Assembly: GCF_001456025.1 (NCBI RefSeq)
Contig: NZ_LMTZ01000150.1
Coordinates: forward strand, 21,690-63,563
DNA from: Mastigocoleus testarum BC008
GTDB lineage: Bacteria > Cyanobacteriota > Cyanobacteriia > Cyanobacteriales > Nostocaceae
Direction: 5' to 3'
Length of the DNA stretch: 41,874 nucleotides
A program made the position numbers and the translations under genes. Positions 26,552-35,423 of the stretch are shown here, one piece after another. Position 1 is the stretch's first letter; each line of letters starts with the position of its first letter. The notes beneath the pieces were generated by a model. It was not told the origin of the DNA. It ran no database searches and was given only the letters and a program-made list of their open reading frames with translations.

Positions 26552-26885
26552 CTGTCGAAGTTAAGAATATTACTCTGTGCCGACTTAAGATATATCCAAC
26601 AGCCAGGACATTTGTAAATCGCGCTAATTACTTTTAACAACGCTAAACCTATATTTCACATTGTAAAGTGAATGGGAACGCTGAAGGTCAACTTTTATGA
26701 ATGAATTTTGGGGGTATATATTTGGCTAAAGTATTTAAACAGAAAAACTAAAAGTATCAGAATTACAAAGTATCAAAATTTTTGGATTGATTTATATTAA
26801 TGGTTTTATCTCTTGTTCAATTTTTGCTACTACAGTATCTCATTGATATTGGAAGCGAGTAGAAGTTTAAAAACCAAGACAACCC
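26552..26885. other. 334-nt gap, nothing recognised
   Basis: AT-rich sequence between the DUF3143 gene and the J-domain gene. No gene, strong hairpin or heptamer tract was seen. A promoter for the DUF3143 gene is possible. Confidence 0.4.
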
Positions 26886-27494
26886 CTATGTGATTTTACT
26901 GCTGGCTCCTGATTCACTTAGCCCGAATTCTGTTTCAAAGCTGAGAGTTTCAAGTGTTTCCCATTGGTAACTAACTAAATTCGAAGTAATTGGTTGTTCG
27001 GGGGAAAACATTGCTTGACTAATTTGGGTTTCTAGAGCAGTATCGCCGCGAGTTAAACCAATTGCGATCGCTAATAACAAACATGCTAAAAAAGTTACTC
27101 CTAATACAAACAATGCAAAAAGTTCGCCAGGAGACAAGGGACGATCTGAAGCATCTAAATAAGCGGATTTAGACCAGTCATACGAACGGGAAACAGGAGT
27201 ATTTAAATCTGAGGGAGGTTGAATTACTCCAAAACGGGAATAACCTATTGTTAAGTCGTAGGAAAATCGTCGGTCTGGGTTGCTAAGAGTTGCGTAAGCT
27301 TCGTTGATCTGTTGAAACTTTTTAGTTGCAACAGCAGTGGGTAAATCAGTTGTGTCTGGGTGATAGCGTTTGCTTAATTCCCGATAAGCACGACGAATTT
27401 GAATCACTGAAGCTCCAGGATGCAATCCCAGTAGAGAATAATAATTGGGTTTGCTCTGTTGTGATATCCCGTTTTGATTCACAGCTGGTTCCAC
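26886..27494 (-). CDS. Membrane-anchored J-domain protein
   Basis: A 202-aa DnaK co-chaperone. The J domain (about 17-82) has NYYSLLGLHPGAS, RAYRELSKRYHPD with the HPD tripeptide at 45-47, and FQQINEAYATLSNPDRRFSYD. A polar linker leads to one membrane helix (126-147, ALFVLGVTFLACLLLAIAIGL), then about 50 residues on the far side with no recognised domain. The J domain should face the cytoplasm and recruit DnaK to the membrane. GTG start at 27494. There is no zinc finger or substrate-binding C-terminal domain, so it is a type III J protein. It sits between dnaJ and the DUF3143 gene, all on one strand. Confidence 0.92.
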   Translation of the reverse strand: MEPAVNQNGISQQSKPNYYSLLGLHPGASVIQIRRAYRELSKRYHPDTTDLPTAVATKKFQQINEAYATLSNPDRRFSYDLTIGYSRFGVIQPPSDLNTPVSRSYDWSKSAYLDASDRPLSPGELFALFVLGVTFLACLLLAIAIGLTRGDTALETQISQAMFSPEQPITSNLVSYQWETLETLSFETEFGLSESGASSKIT

Positions 27495-27829
27495 TTATTG
27501 TGTCGATTTCTCTGCTCTTAATATTGTAAAACTATATTTTCCCCCTGGTATGGGTACTCATAAGTTAACAACCTAAGTATATATGTAAATTTTTAAGTTT
27601 ATGAATTTACGAGTAGATAAATTTCTAAACTAATAAACTTTTTAGTTGACAAAATTACTAATTCAATAGATTTTTGAACAATTTTTTGAGTGAGAAATTT
27701 TTGAGCGATTTATTTTGAACAATTTATCTTGTTACCTTGGAATAATATGCCCTACTATACAGAAATTTAGTTTGAGATATGTTTGGGATTTATTTAAAAG
27801 TAAATTTTCTTTTGTGGAACTGAAATATC
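27495..27829. other. 335-nt gap, nothing recognised
   Basis: Very AT-rich spacer between the two J-protein genes. It contains short direct repeats of AATTTTTAAGTTTATGAATTT type near 27588-27610 and GAACAATTT near 27675-27725, but no gene or clear regulatory element. Confidence 0.4.
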
Positions 27830-28810
27830 TTAGCCCAATTCATTACGGGGCTTAAAAGTTTCAATTTGTCGTATTTTCTCATAAAGTTCTCGTTCTCGGG
27901 TGCTAATTTGTTTGGGAGTTACTATTTGAATTTCTACTAATTGGTCGCCACGTTTACCATTTTCGTAAGGATAACCTTTGTTTGCGAGGCGCAATCTTTG
28001 ACCCGTTCTGACACCTGGAGGAATACTCATTTTTACTAATCCATCAAGAGTCGGTGCTTCAACTTGTCCCCCAAGCACAGCTTCTGAAGGAGTAACTGGT
28101 ACCTGACAAAAAATATTAAAGCCTTCCATTTTAAACATTCGATGGGGTTCTACAGTGATTTTTAAATACAAGTCACCACCACCAATTCCTTGATTACGCA
28201 GACGGATAGTTTGACCTGTCACCATCGCTGGGGGCATTTTTACTTCTAGAGAACGTCCATCTTCCAAACGAATTCTTTCCAAACCACCCTTGTACGCTTT
28301 TTCTAAAGGTATGGTCAGTCTAGCTTCAATATCTCGACGATTGGTACGAGGGTTAACGGTATACTCATACTTGGTTCTGGGGGGAGAACGAAACGGATCG
28401 GTAGTCTTAGTTTTGCTTGAGTTACCTGTTGTTGTACTCGAATTTTTATTCCTCCCAATAACTTGATTAATAAAACTTTCGAATGTTTGATGTTGACTGG
28501 GATCGAAACCTCCACTTCCGTTACTAGAAGCGGAGCGACTATCACCTCGTTTACCTTGCTTACCAAAATTCTTTTGCTTCCAGAAGCGACTAAATTCGTC
28601 GTACTGGGATCTTTTTGCGGGATCAGAAAGTACTCCGTAGGCTTCACCGATGGCTTTAAATTTTTCTTCAGCAGATTTATCACCTGGATTTAAATCGGGG
28701 TGGTACTGTCTCGCCAAACGACGATAAACCTTTTTAATCTCCTCAATAGAGGCATTTTTAGATACTCCCAAAATTTCGTAATAATCGCGGAAATTCTGCA
28801 AATTCTGCAT
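27830..28810 (-). CDS. dnaJ: DnaJ/CbpA-type (type II) co-chaperone
   Basis: Delivers substrates to DnaK and stimulates its ATPase. 326 aa: J domain at 8-75 with HPD at 37-39, a glycine/serine/asparagine-rich linker (about 85-150), then the two beta-sandwich substrate-binding domains (from about 160), with LTIPLEKAYKGGLERI, GGDLYLKITVEPHRMF and TPSEAVLGGQVEAPTLDG. It lacks the CxxCxGxG zinc repeats, so it is type II rather than classical DnaJ. It lies 302 nt downstream of dnaK on the same strand. Cyanobacteria have several DnaJ paralogues, so the symbol names the family only. Confidence 0.93.
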   Translation of the reverse strand: MQNLQNFRDYYEILGVSKNASIEEIKKVYRRLARQYHPDLNPGDKSAEEKFKAIGEAYGVLSDPAKRSQYDEFSRFWKQKNFGKQGKRGDSRSASSNGSGGFDPSQHQTFESFINQVIGRNKNSSTTTGNSSKTKTTDPFRSPPRTKYEYTVNPRTNRRDIEARLTIPLEKAYKGGLERIRLEDGRSLEVKMPPAMVTGQTIRLRNQGIGGGDLYLKITVEPHRMFKMEGFNIFCQVPVTPSEAVLGGQVEAPTLDGLVKMSIPPGVRTGQRLRLANKGYPYENGKRGDQLVEIQIVTPKQISTRERELYEKIRQIETFKPRNELG

Positions 28811-29112
28811 AGCCAGTTGTTTAAGTTGAGATTCTAGATTTTAGATTTCAGATGTTAGATTTTAGATGTTAATTTTTTTTATTGGACAATAAATATTCCT
28901 TTGTTTATTAATATTTTTAATTCTTGTTATTCTCTGTCCTTGCGGATAGGAGATTTGTAACCGAGGAATGACTACAAATTCCTGTTGGTAAAATCCGCAC
29001 ATGACACCCACTAAGCTCAGCCTTTAGTAACTATCCGTACAGTTCAATAATTTGCAGATATTTACTACAGATAAAGCCGAAAGTCCCGTATACAGGTAAT
29101 TGCTGGTATAAC
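28811..29112. other. 302-nt gap between dnaK and dnaJ
   Basis: No gene. About 28829-28872 repeats TTAGATTTTAGAT/TTCAGATG units, another short-period repeat. The rest is plain AT-rich sequence. No clear terminator after dnaK was found. Confidence 0.4.
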
Positions 29113-31464
29113 TTAGAACCAATCATCATCATCGTCATCCCAATTATCTCTGTAGCTGGGGCGGGGGTTGCGGGAAGAACTTCGCTTTCCTTTATAAGAA
29201 CGGCTGTCTTTGCTATCCCTTTCTACATCTCGATCTCTATCATAACCTCGACCATATCCTTGGTTATAGTCTTTGCTTCTTTCTCGGTCATAGCTTCCTA
29301 GATCGCGATCGCTATCATATCCTCGCCTGTCGTCTTGTTCCCAATCTCGGTTGTTGTTGCGACCCCGGTTGTAATCTTTCTCATACCCTTGGTTATAACT
29401 TGGGTTAGGTTCTCGGTCATAGCCACCACCCCGCTCGTAGCCACCACCCCGCTCGTAACCACCACGGTCATAGCCACCACCACGGTCATAGCCACCACCT
29501 CGGTCATAGCTACCACCCCGGTTATAACCGCCCCGATCATAATCTCGATTGTAGCTTCTGTCGTTGTAAAAATCGCGATCGTCATCATCTTTCTCACCAA
29601 TAAAGATGTCGCGAATTGTACCAAATAGGTCATCTTCTTCATCTTCTTGGAAGAATTCCCGAACTTCCCGACTTAATTCATATAAAGCATCTTGCAAATC
29701 AGCATAGGTCTGATCTATTCCCCGCTCGTCTTGGGCTTCCAAACTTTCCCGCAGTTCTCGACAAATATTATCTATGCGCTGGCGGCGATTGCGAGCAAAA
29801 TTGATACCTAAATCTAATGCTACTTCCCGTAATTGTCTTTCGGCTTGCAATATTAATGCTTCAGCACGATTGCGCTTTTCTACTTTTTCTTTGCGCTGTC
29901 TGTCTACTTCCGCAAATTTTTCAGCTTCTTGAATTATCTGGCGGATTTCAGCTTCACTAAGATTGGAAGCGCCTTGAATTGTAATACTTTGTTCTCTTCC
30001 GGTAGTCCGGTCTAAAGCTGTTACCTGTAAGATTCCATTTGCATCTATGTCAAAAGATACTTGTATTTGTGGGATACCTCTCGGTGCTGGTGGAATACCG
30101 TATAACTTAAATCGTCCCAGGGATTTATTATCCGCAGCCATTTCCCGTTCGCCTTGGACAATATGAATTTCGACGGTATTTTGGTTATTTTCCGAAGTAG
30201 AGAAAACATCGGAACGGCGAACTGGGATAGTAGTGTTACGAGGAATTAATTTTTTCGCCACCCCGCCAATAGTTTCTAATCCTAGGGATAGAGGTGTAAC
30301 GTCCAGCAATAATATATCTTTGAGTTCTCCGGCGAGAATGCCTGCTTGCACCGCTGCACCCACCGCCACAACTTCATCAGGATTGACATTTTGGTTAGGT
30401 TCCAAACCAATCATTGCCCGAACCAATTGTCTAACCATCGGCATCCGGGTAGAACCACCTACCAATACTACTTCATCAATACTTCGTGGCGACAATCCCG
30501 CATCTCGTAACGCCCGTTTGACTGGGTTGCGCAATCTTCCTAACAGATCATCGCACATTCCTTCAAACTGAGCCCGAGTCAACCGAGTTTCTAAATGCTT
30601 TGGACCATCTTCTGTAGCGGTAATAAACGGTAAATTGATATCAGTGACCCCAACCGCCGAAAGTTCAATTTTGGCTTTTTCTGCCGCTTCCATTAAACGC
30701 TGTAAAGCTTGGCGATCGCGTCTTAAATCTACGCCTTCAGTTTCTAAAAATTGTTCTGCTAACCAATTTACAATCCGCGTATCAAAGTCATTACCCCCCA
30801 ACTGGGTATCACCGCTAGTTGCTTTGACTTCAAATACACCATCGCCTACATCCAAAATAGAAACATCAAAAGTACCGCCACCCAAGTCAAATACCAAGAT
30901 AGTTTCATTTTCAGCCTTATCTAAACCGTAGGCTAAAGATGCGGAAGTAGGTTCGTTAAGAATTCGTAACACTTCTAAACCAGCAATTCTACCTGCATCT
31001 CGGGTAGCTTGGCGTTGAGAATCATTAAAGTATGCTGGAACTGTAATCACCGCGCCGGTTACAGTTTCTCCCAAATAAGTACTTGCATCTTCCGCTAACT
31101 TCTTCAATATCATTGCGGAAACTTCTTCTGGGGCAAAGTCCTTACTTAAACGCGGACATTTAATTTTGATACTGCCAAACTCATCTTTGCGGATGGTATA
31201 AGGTACACGCTTCGTTTCCGGACTAAGTTCGCCATACTTACGTCCCATAAAGCGTTTAATTGCGAAAAAAGTATTTTGGGGATTGAGGATGGTTTGTCGC
31301 CGCGCCATTTGTCCCACAACTCTTTCGCCATCTTTACTAAAGCCTACCACCGAGGGTGTGGTTCGCATTCCTTCAGCATTGGCAATAACCACCGGCTTGC
31401 CTCCCTCCATGACGGCAACTACTGAGTTGGTTGTACCCAAATCAATGCCGACTACTTTGCCCAT
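29113..31464 (-). CDS. dnaK: DnaK-type Hsp70 with long Arg/Gly/Tyr/Asp-rich tail
   Basis: ATP-driven chaperone. The 783-aa protein is about 140 aa longer than a standard DnaK. The nucleotide-binding domain is complete (GIDLGTTNS, VPAYFNDSQRQATRDAG, ILVFDLGGGTFDVSIL, VLVGGSTRMP), as is the substrate-binding domain (DVTPLSLGLETIGG, then helical lid to about 625). The tail from about 626 is acidic and then strongly repetitive: GYDRGG/GYERGG units at 642-684, followed by a disordered Arg/Asp/Tyr/Asn region and an acidic terminus ending DDDDDWF. It has no EEVD or standard DnaK end. The length and tail suit the DnaK1-like cyanobacterial subgroup. ATG at 31464; the dnaJ, J-protein and DUF3143 genes follow on the same strand. 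Confidence 0.95.
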   Translation of the reverse strand: MGKVVGIDLGTTNSVVAVMEGGKPVVIANAEGMRTTPSVVGFSKDGERVVGQMARRQTILNPQNTFFAIKRFMGRKYGELSPETKRVPYTIRKDEFGSIKIKCPRLSKDFAPEEVSAMILKKLAEDASTYLGETVTGAVITVPAYFNDSQRQATRDAGRIAGLEVLRILNEPTSASLAYGLDKAENETILVFDLGGGTFDVSILDVGDGVFEVKATSGDTQLGGNDFDTRIVNWLAEQFLETEGVDLRRDRQALQRLMEAAEKAKIELSAVGVTDINLPFITATEDGPKHLETRLTRAQFEGMCDDLLGRLRNPVKRALRDAGLSPRSIDEVVLVGGSTRMPMVRQLVRAMIGLEPNQNVNPDEVVAVGAAVQAGILAGELKDILLLDVTPLSLGLETIGGVAKKLIPRNTTIPVRRSDVFSTSENNQNTVEIHIVQGEREMAADNKSLGRFKLYGIPPAPRGIPQIQVSFDIDANGILQVTALDRTTGREQSITIQGASNLSEAEIRQIIQEAEKFAEVDRQRKEKVEKRNRAEALILQAERQLREVALDLGINFARNRRQRIDNICRELRESLEAQDERGIDQTYADLQDALYELSREVREFFQEDEEDDLFGTIRDIFIGEKDDDDRDFYNDRSYNRDYDRGGYNRGGSYDRGGGYDRGGGYDRGGYERGGGYERGGGYDREPNPSYNQGYEKDYNRGRNNNRDWEQDDRRGYDSDRDLGSYDRERSKDYNQGYGRGYDRDRDVERDSKDSRSYKGKRSSSRNPRPSYRDNWDDDDDDWF
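29413..29545. repeat. 18-bp coding repeat in the dnaK tail
   Basis: About seven imperfect units (period mostly 18, sometimes 15 nt) encode GGGYDR, GGYER and similar peptides. Copies are near-identical in DNA, so the number of units is likely to vary by slippage. Confidence 0.85.
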
Positions 31465-31582
31465 GCGTTACTTTTCTCCTAATGTTACTTATAAATTTTA
31501 TTTCTTTAGATCCAATGCTTGATTTATTGTATCTTGCACTTGAGAAATACACTGTCATTGAGTATTCTTTATCAATTAATTT

Positions 31583-32431
31583 GTGAATTTAAAAGAGCAA
31601 CTAACAACTCACCTCTCTGAAATAGTACGGGAGCGCGATCCATATATGGCGTCGGCTGGTCATTTTTTTGTCCAGGAATACATTCGCGCTTCATTTAGTC
31701 AGTGGGGAAGTGTGGAAATCCACACCTTTTCATTCAAAAGTAAAACATTCAAAAATCTCATCCTCAATTTACCCGGTTTACCCAGAAAGAAAAAGAGAGA
31801 TTTACCACCAATTTTAATTGCAGCTCATTATGATGCTGTTCCGGGATCTCCGGGGGCTGATGATAATGCTACGGGGGTGGCTGTTTTGTTAGAATTAGCC
31901 AGAATGTTTGCAAAAGAACCTATTAAATATCCCCTGCGGCTAATAGCTTTTGATATGGAAGAATATGGCTTAATTGGTTCTGCTGAATATGCAGCAATGT
32001 TGCAGCAAGAGAAACAAAAATTACGTTTGATGATTTCTCTGGAAATGCTGGGTTATAAAGATTCTAGACCTAATTCCCAATCTTACCCTCCTCCTTTAGA
32101 ACGCTTTTATCCCGATTGTGGGGACTTTATTGCTTTAATTGGTAATTTGCGAACTATACCAGATTTAATTCATCTATGCCGTAACATCCGCCAATCTGGG
32201 ACACCTAGCGAATGGCTAACAGTACCAAATAAGGGTAAATTAGTTCCTCCAACTCGACGGAGCGACCATGCACCATTTTGGGATGTGGGTTATCCAGCAA
32301 TGATGGTCACGGATACATCATTTATGCGCAACCCCCATTATCATAAACCTAGCGATACTATTGCTACTTTAGATTTGGATTTTCTTACGGGAGTTTGTCG
32401 GGGTTTGGAGCAAGGGATTAGGAAGATTTGA
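31583..32431 (+). CDS. M28-family zinc metallopeptidase (aminopeptidase-type)
   Basis: A 282-aa peptidase with the M28 metal-binding pattern. His82-x-Asp84 lies in AAHYDAVPGSPG, the bridging Asp93 in GADDNATG, the Glu pair in FDMEEYGLIGS (126-127), and a later His in RSDHAPFW and in NPHYHKPSDT. All ligands look intact, so an active aminopeptidase is expected; natural substrates are unknown. There is no signal peptide, so it should be cytoplasmic. The start is GTG at 31583; the ribosome-binding site is poor and an ATG at codon 22 is a less likely alternative because it would trim the first helix. Divergent from dnaK. Confidence 0.9.
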   Translation: MNLKEQLTTHLSEIVRERDPYMASAGHFFVQEYIRASFSQWGSVEIHTFSFKSKTFKNLILNLPGLPRKKKRDLPPILIAAHYDAVPGSPGADDNATGVAVLLELARMFAKEPIKYPLRLIAFDMEEYGLIGSAEYAAMLQQEKQKLRLMISLEMLGYKDSRPNSQSYPPPLERFYPDCGDFIALIGNLRTIPDLIHLCRNIRQSGTPSEWLTVPNKGKLVPPTRRSDHAPFWDVGYPAMMVTDTSFMRNPHYHKPSDTIATLDLDFLTGVCRGLEQGIRKI

Positions 32432-32742
32432 TTCGGGATTCGGGATTGGCGTTAGCAAAGCGTGACGCGATAGCGTCATATGGCGATTGGGAAGATAGAT
32501 AAAGTATTTTATTCATCGGTTTCTCAAATCTAATTTCTATGTGGCTAACGCCACCCAAATACAGCTAGCACTGTTAACACAATGAGACGAAGCGCATCGG
32601 TGCAAAATTAATCCCAATCCCCAATCCCTATAGTCCCCAATCCCCAATCCCCTCTCATCAAATTATTATCTGATTCTCAAGCTGCATTAAACTTCATCAA
32701 ATCTACTAGTAATTAGTAGGAAGGAGTTTGAGGATACGAGCG
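32432..32742. repeat. 311-nt gap with heptamers and a palindrome
   Basis: No gene. It begins with GGGATTC/GGGATTG units, then a GCGTTAGC mosaic with the perfect palindrome TGACGC-GATA-GCGTCA at 32463-32478. A CAATCCC/TAGTCCC heptamer block occupies about 32610-32652. The last 60 nt carry the leader of the DUF3179 gene. Confidence 0.65.
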
Positions 32743-33756
32743 ATGAAGATACTAACCCGGTTAGCCATTGCTGCAATATTAACGATCGCGATCGCATTTG
32801 GCGGATTAGTGACTCATGCTGGTGGTTGGGATAATTTTAAACTCCGCTATTTTTTTCTGACCAAATATTTTAATGACCAAAATAAAGAACTTGATGACCT
32901 GCACAAACAAAATAAAAACCCACTGGAGAACGCCCGAATTAAATTAGATGATTTGCTGGATGGAGGACCAGGTAAAGATGGTATCCCCAGTATTGATAAT
33001 CCCAGCTTTGATACAGCCAAAACTACACCTTTCAAATCAGATGAAACAGTTATTGGTGTTGTTGTAAATGGAGAAGTCAAAGTTTATCCGTTTGGGATTA
33101 TGAATTGGCATGAAATAGTTAATGATACGGTTGGGGGTATTAATGTAGCGGTTTCCTATTGTCCTTTATGTGACACAATAGTTGCTTTTCAACGAGGTGG
33201 TTCAACTTTTGGGGTCTCAGGAAAACTTTATCAAAGCTGTTTAATAATGTACGATCGCGCCAATGATACCCTTTACGCTCAACCTTGGGCTTTGGGTGTG
33301 GTTGGTCCTAGAACTAATCTTTCTTTAGCAAAAGTTCCCACAGTTAAAACAACCCTTGGTGCTTGGTTAAAAAAATATCCCAACAGTAAAATTCTTTCCA
33401 CCAAAACCGGACATAACCGCGATTACCAAAGATATCCCTACGGTACCTATTACACAGATAATCAAATTATATTCCCCGTCCGCAATCAAGATTCCCGCAA
33501 GCTTCCTCCCAAAGCAATTGTCACCTATGTATGGGAAGCAGATAATCAAAAGCCTAATAACCGTTTTTCTGGTGCAAGTTTACAGTTTAGTCACCAAGAA
33601 ATGGCAAAAGTTGGTACCAAATTAGTTGATTTTAACGATCGTCAAATCCGCGCTCGTTGGGATAAGGAATTTGAAACAGTTATTGTGGAAGAACTCGATG
33701 GAAAGCAAATACCAAGTTCCACAGCATTTGCTTTTGTTTATCCAGCATTTTTTTGA
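32743..33756 (+). CDS. DUF3179 family exported protein
   Basis: A 337-aa protein with an N-terminal hydrophobic segment (about 5-24, signal peptide or anchor) followed by a periplasmic DUF3179 domain. The family hallmark is VSYCPLCDTIVAFQR (a CxxC pair). Also visible are GIMNWHEIVNDTVGG, GKLYQSCLIMYDRANDTLYAQPW and the later HNRDYQRYPYG. The CxxC may bind metal or be redox-active, but the family is uncharacterised. I prefer the ATG at 32743, which has GAGG 9 nt upstream, over an in-frame TTG at 32728 that sits directly on the AAGGAG. Confidence 0.9.
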   Translation: MKILTRLAIAAILTIAIAFGGLVTHAGGWDNFKLRYFFLTKYFNDQNKELDDLHKQNKNPLENARIKLDDLLDGGPGKDGIPSIDNPSFDTAKTTPFKSDETVIGVVVNGEVKVYPFGIMNWHEIVNDTVGGINVAVSYCPLCDTIVAFQRGGSTFGVSGKLYQSCLIMYDRANDTLYAQPWALGVVGPRTNLSLAKVPTVKTTLGAWLKKYPNSKILSTKTGHNRDYQRYPYGTYYTDNQIIFPVRNQDSRKLPPKAIVTYVWEADNQKPNNRFSGASLQFSHQEMAKVGTKLVDFNDRQIRARWDKEFETVIVEELDGKQIPSSTAFAFVYPAFF

Positions 33757-33946
33757 GTGATTGAAACCTTAACTCAGATCTTGCACCTCTGGGTGTAAAA
33801 CACTAAAACCTCAAAATTACCGCAATAAAGCTACATTATTTTGCTTAGCTTTTATCGCTAAATTAAGGTTTTGCCGTTAATACTGAGTGATTGAAATACA
33901 TCAAATTTTATTGGTGCAAGATGTGAGTTAACCTGATGTATCTGGT

Positions 33947-34009
33947 GGTGTGTTACGGTTCAAAGATATGTTTCTTTTTCCCCATCATTAAACCGCACCG
34001 TAACACACC
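33947..34009. repeat. 13-bp perfect inverted repeat between convergent genes
   Basis: GGTGTGTTACGGT (33947-33959) is perfectly repeated inverted as ACCGTAACACACC (33997-34009) with a 37-nt T-rich loop. It lies 10 nt from the end of the convergent DUF3370 gene. It may act as a bidirectional terminator. The GTGTGTTACGG word is of a type that recurs between genes in cyanobacteria. Confidence 0.75.
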
Positions 34010-34018
34010 CTACCCAAA

Positions 34019-35419
34019 TCAAAAAGTTCTTACTGTCAACACCTGAGGTGGGGTTGCATCTGGAGGATAAAGAAAGTCTACCCGCACCAATCTTGTGTCA
34101 TTTGGCTTGATATTTAGGGTTACTAAAGGTTTACCTTGTTCGCCTCGGTTTTGCACCAAATGTACGTAACGTGTCTGCGGTATTCCTTTATCATCGGTGT
34201 AGCGGACTAATACTGTTCCCCGGAAAAATACTCTTTTGGTTGGTTCTGCAAAAAAACGCAATCCATTTTTACTTAACTTATCTTCTTTAATTGGTGTTTG
34301 TAAGGAAACACTGACAGTTTTCTGGTTATTTGTATTATTGTAAAGCGGTAAACTTAAACTGTATTGGATTCCATAGTTACCGTGGGCGCGATATGCTGTG
34401 TCGGGATAGCGGACTAGCATGGGTGCGCTTTGAATCTGTTCAGTACCAAGGGTACCGCGATCAAGAGTACTAACACCGTAAGAAATGGCGCGATCGCGAT
34501 CAGGAATTGTTAAATAAGTTGCTTCGGAACTATCTCGCAGTAAAGTTCTCCACAAAGAACCTTTAGCTACTCCAGCAACGCGACCATAAATTATTGATTT
34601 ATTAGTTTTATCTGGAGGAGTTGGTTTTTTATCTCGCGGTCCGGCTAACTTGCCATTATTAAGTAAATTTTGCCATTCTGCTAGGGTTGGAGCGCGTTCT
34701 TGACCATTTGCATCATTCGGTGCAAACATTGCCAAACTAGCTGCATATACCGTTCCATTGCTCCGCAATCGCATTAAAGTTGACCTACCGTTGATGGGTG
34801 GGTCGAATTCTTTTACCGGGATTGGTGAATTTAGTAACATTTTACTTTCACCAGGTGGAATGGTAATTTGCGGAGGTAAGATAGACTGTCGCTTACTGCG
34901 GAGAACGTCATGGGTAGCGCGACTACCCGGACCAGCGTGCACTTTACCAAAAAGATTATTCTCTTGGGCTGGTAGGTCAACAAATGGCGCATCGGGTTGA
35001 CTGAGATAACTGGCTGCATGCAATACATCAACCTTTACAGCTTCTTTGCTGGGATTATGCAGAATTACACCTATATATAGTGTCCGTAAATCTTCTGGTG
35101 TGGGAGCTTTCGCAACATGATGTGCAAATACATCAAATCGACCCCGGAAGGGAAAATTCAAGTGTGCTTCTGGCGATTTTTTATCTTTTTGGGGAAAAGT
35201 AGAAAGTAAAATTCCTTCTTTAAGAACTAATTCTGGACTATTGCTATTAAATACAGGGACATTATCAAGATTCCCTGACAAAGGTCGAACTTCCTGTGGT
35301 CGAACAAATTCTACCGGTGTTGGAGAAGGAGTAACTTGAGCGATCGGAAAAGCAATTGAAAAATTTAGTAAGAATGGCAACATATATCCAGACGTTTTTT
35401 GCACCATCAAGACGCACAT
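34019..35419 (-). CDS. DUF3370 family exported protein
   Basis: About 466 aa. The N-terminus carries a signal-peptide-like segment (MLPFLLNFSIAFPIAQ), followed by a large mostly-beta domain recognised as cyanobacterial DUF3370 from FVRPQEVRPLSGNLDNVPVFNSNSP, FPFRGRFDVFAHHVAKAP, LYIGVILHNPS, and GNYGIQYSLSLPLYNNT. No catalytic site is recognised; a role at the cell surface or periplasm is likely. The start is uncertain. ATG at 35419, 4 nt after the stop of the peptidase gene, fits translational coupling; ATG 35407 and TTG 35446 are alternatives. It is the second gene of a two-gene unit. Confidence 0.88.
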   Translation of the reverse strand: MCVLMVQKTSGYMLPFLLNFSIAFPIAQVTPSPTPVEFVRPQEVRPLSGNLDNVPVFNSNSPELVLKEGILLSTFPQKDKKSPEAHLNFPFRGRFDVFAHHVAKAPTPEDLRTLYIGVILHNPSKEAVKVDVLHAASYLSQPDAPFVDLPAQENNLFGKVHAGPGSRATHDVLRSKRQSILPPQITIPPGESKMLLNSPIPVKEFDPPINGRSTLMRLRSNGTVYAASLAMFAPNDANGQERAPTLAEWQNLLNNGKLAGPRDKKPTPPDKTNKSIIYGRVAGVAKGSLWRTLLRDSSEATYLTIPDRDRAISYGVSTLDRGTLGTEQIQSAPMLVRYPDTAYRAHGNYGIQYSLSLPLYNNTNNQKTVSVSLQTPIKEDKLSKNGLRFFAEPTKRVFFRGTVLVRYTDDKGIPQTRYVHLVQNRGEQGKPLVTLNIKPNDTRLVRVDFLYPPDATPPQVLTVRTF

Positions 35420-35423
35420 AAGT

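Noticed and set aside
29335..29628. Val/Thr-rich open frame antisense to the dnaK tail
   Set aside because: It is a by-product of the 18-bp coding repeat; the repeated VIATTTVIATT pattern mirrors the sense repeat and has no start signal or family features. The same holds for the minus-strand frame at 29298-29642.
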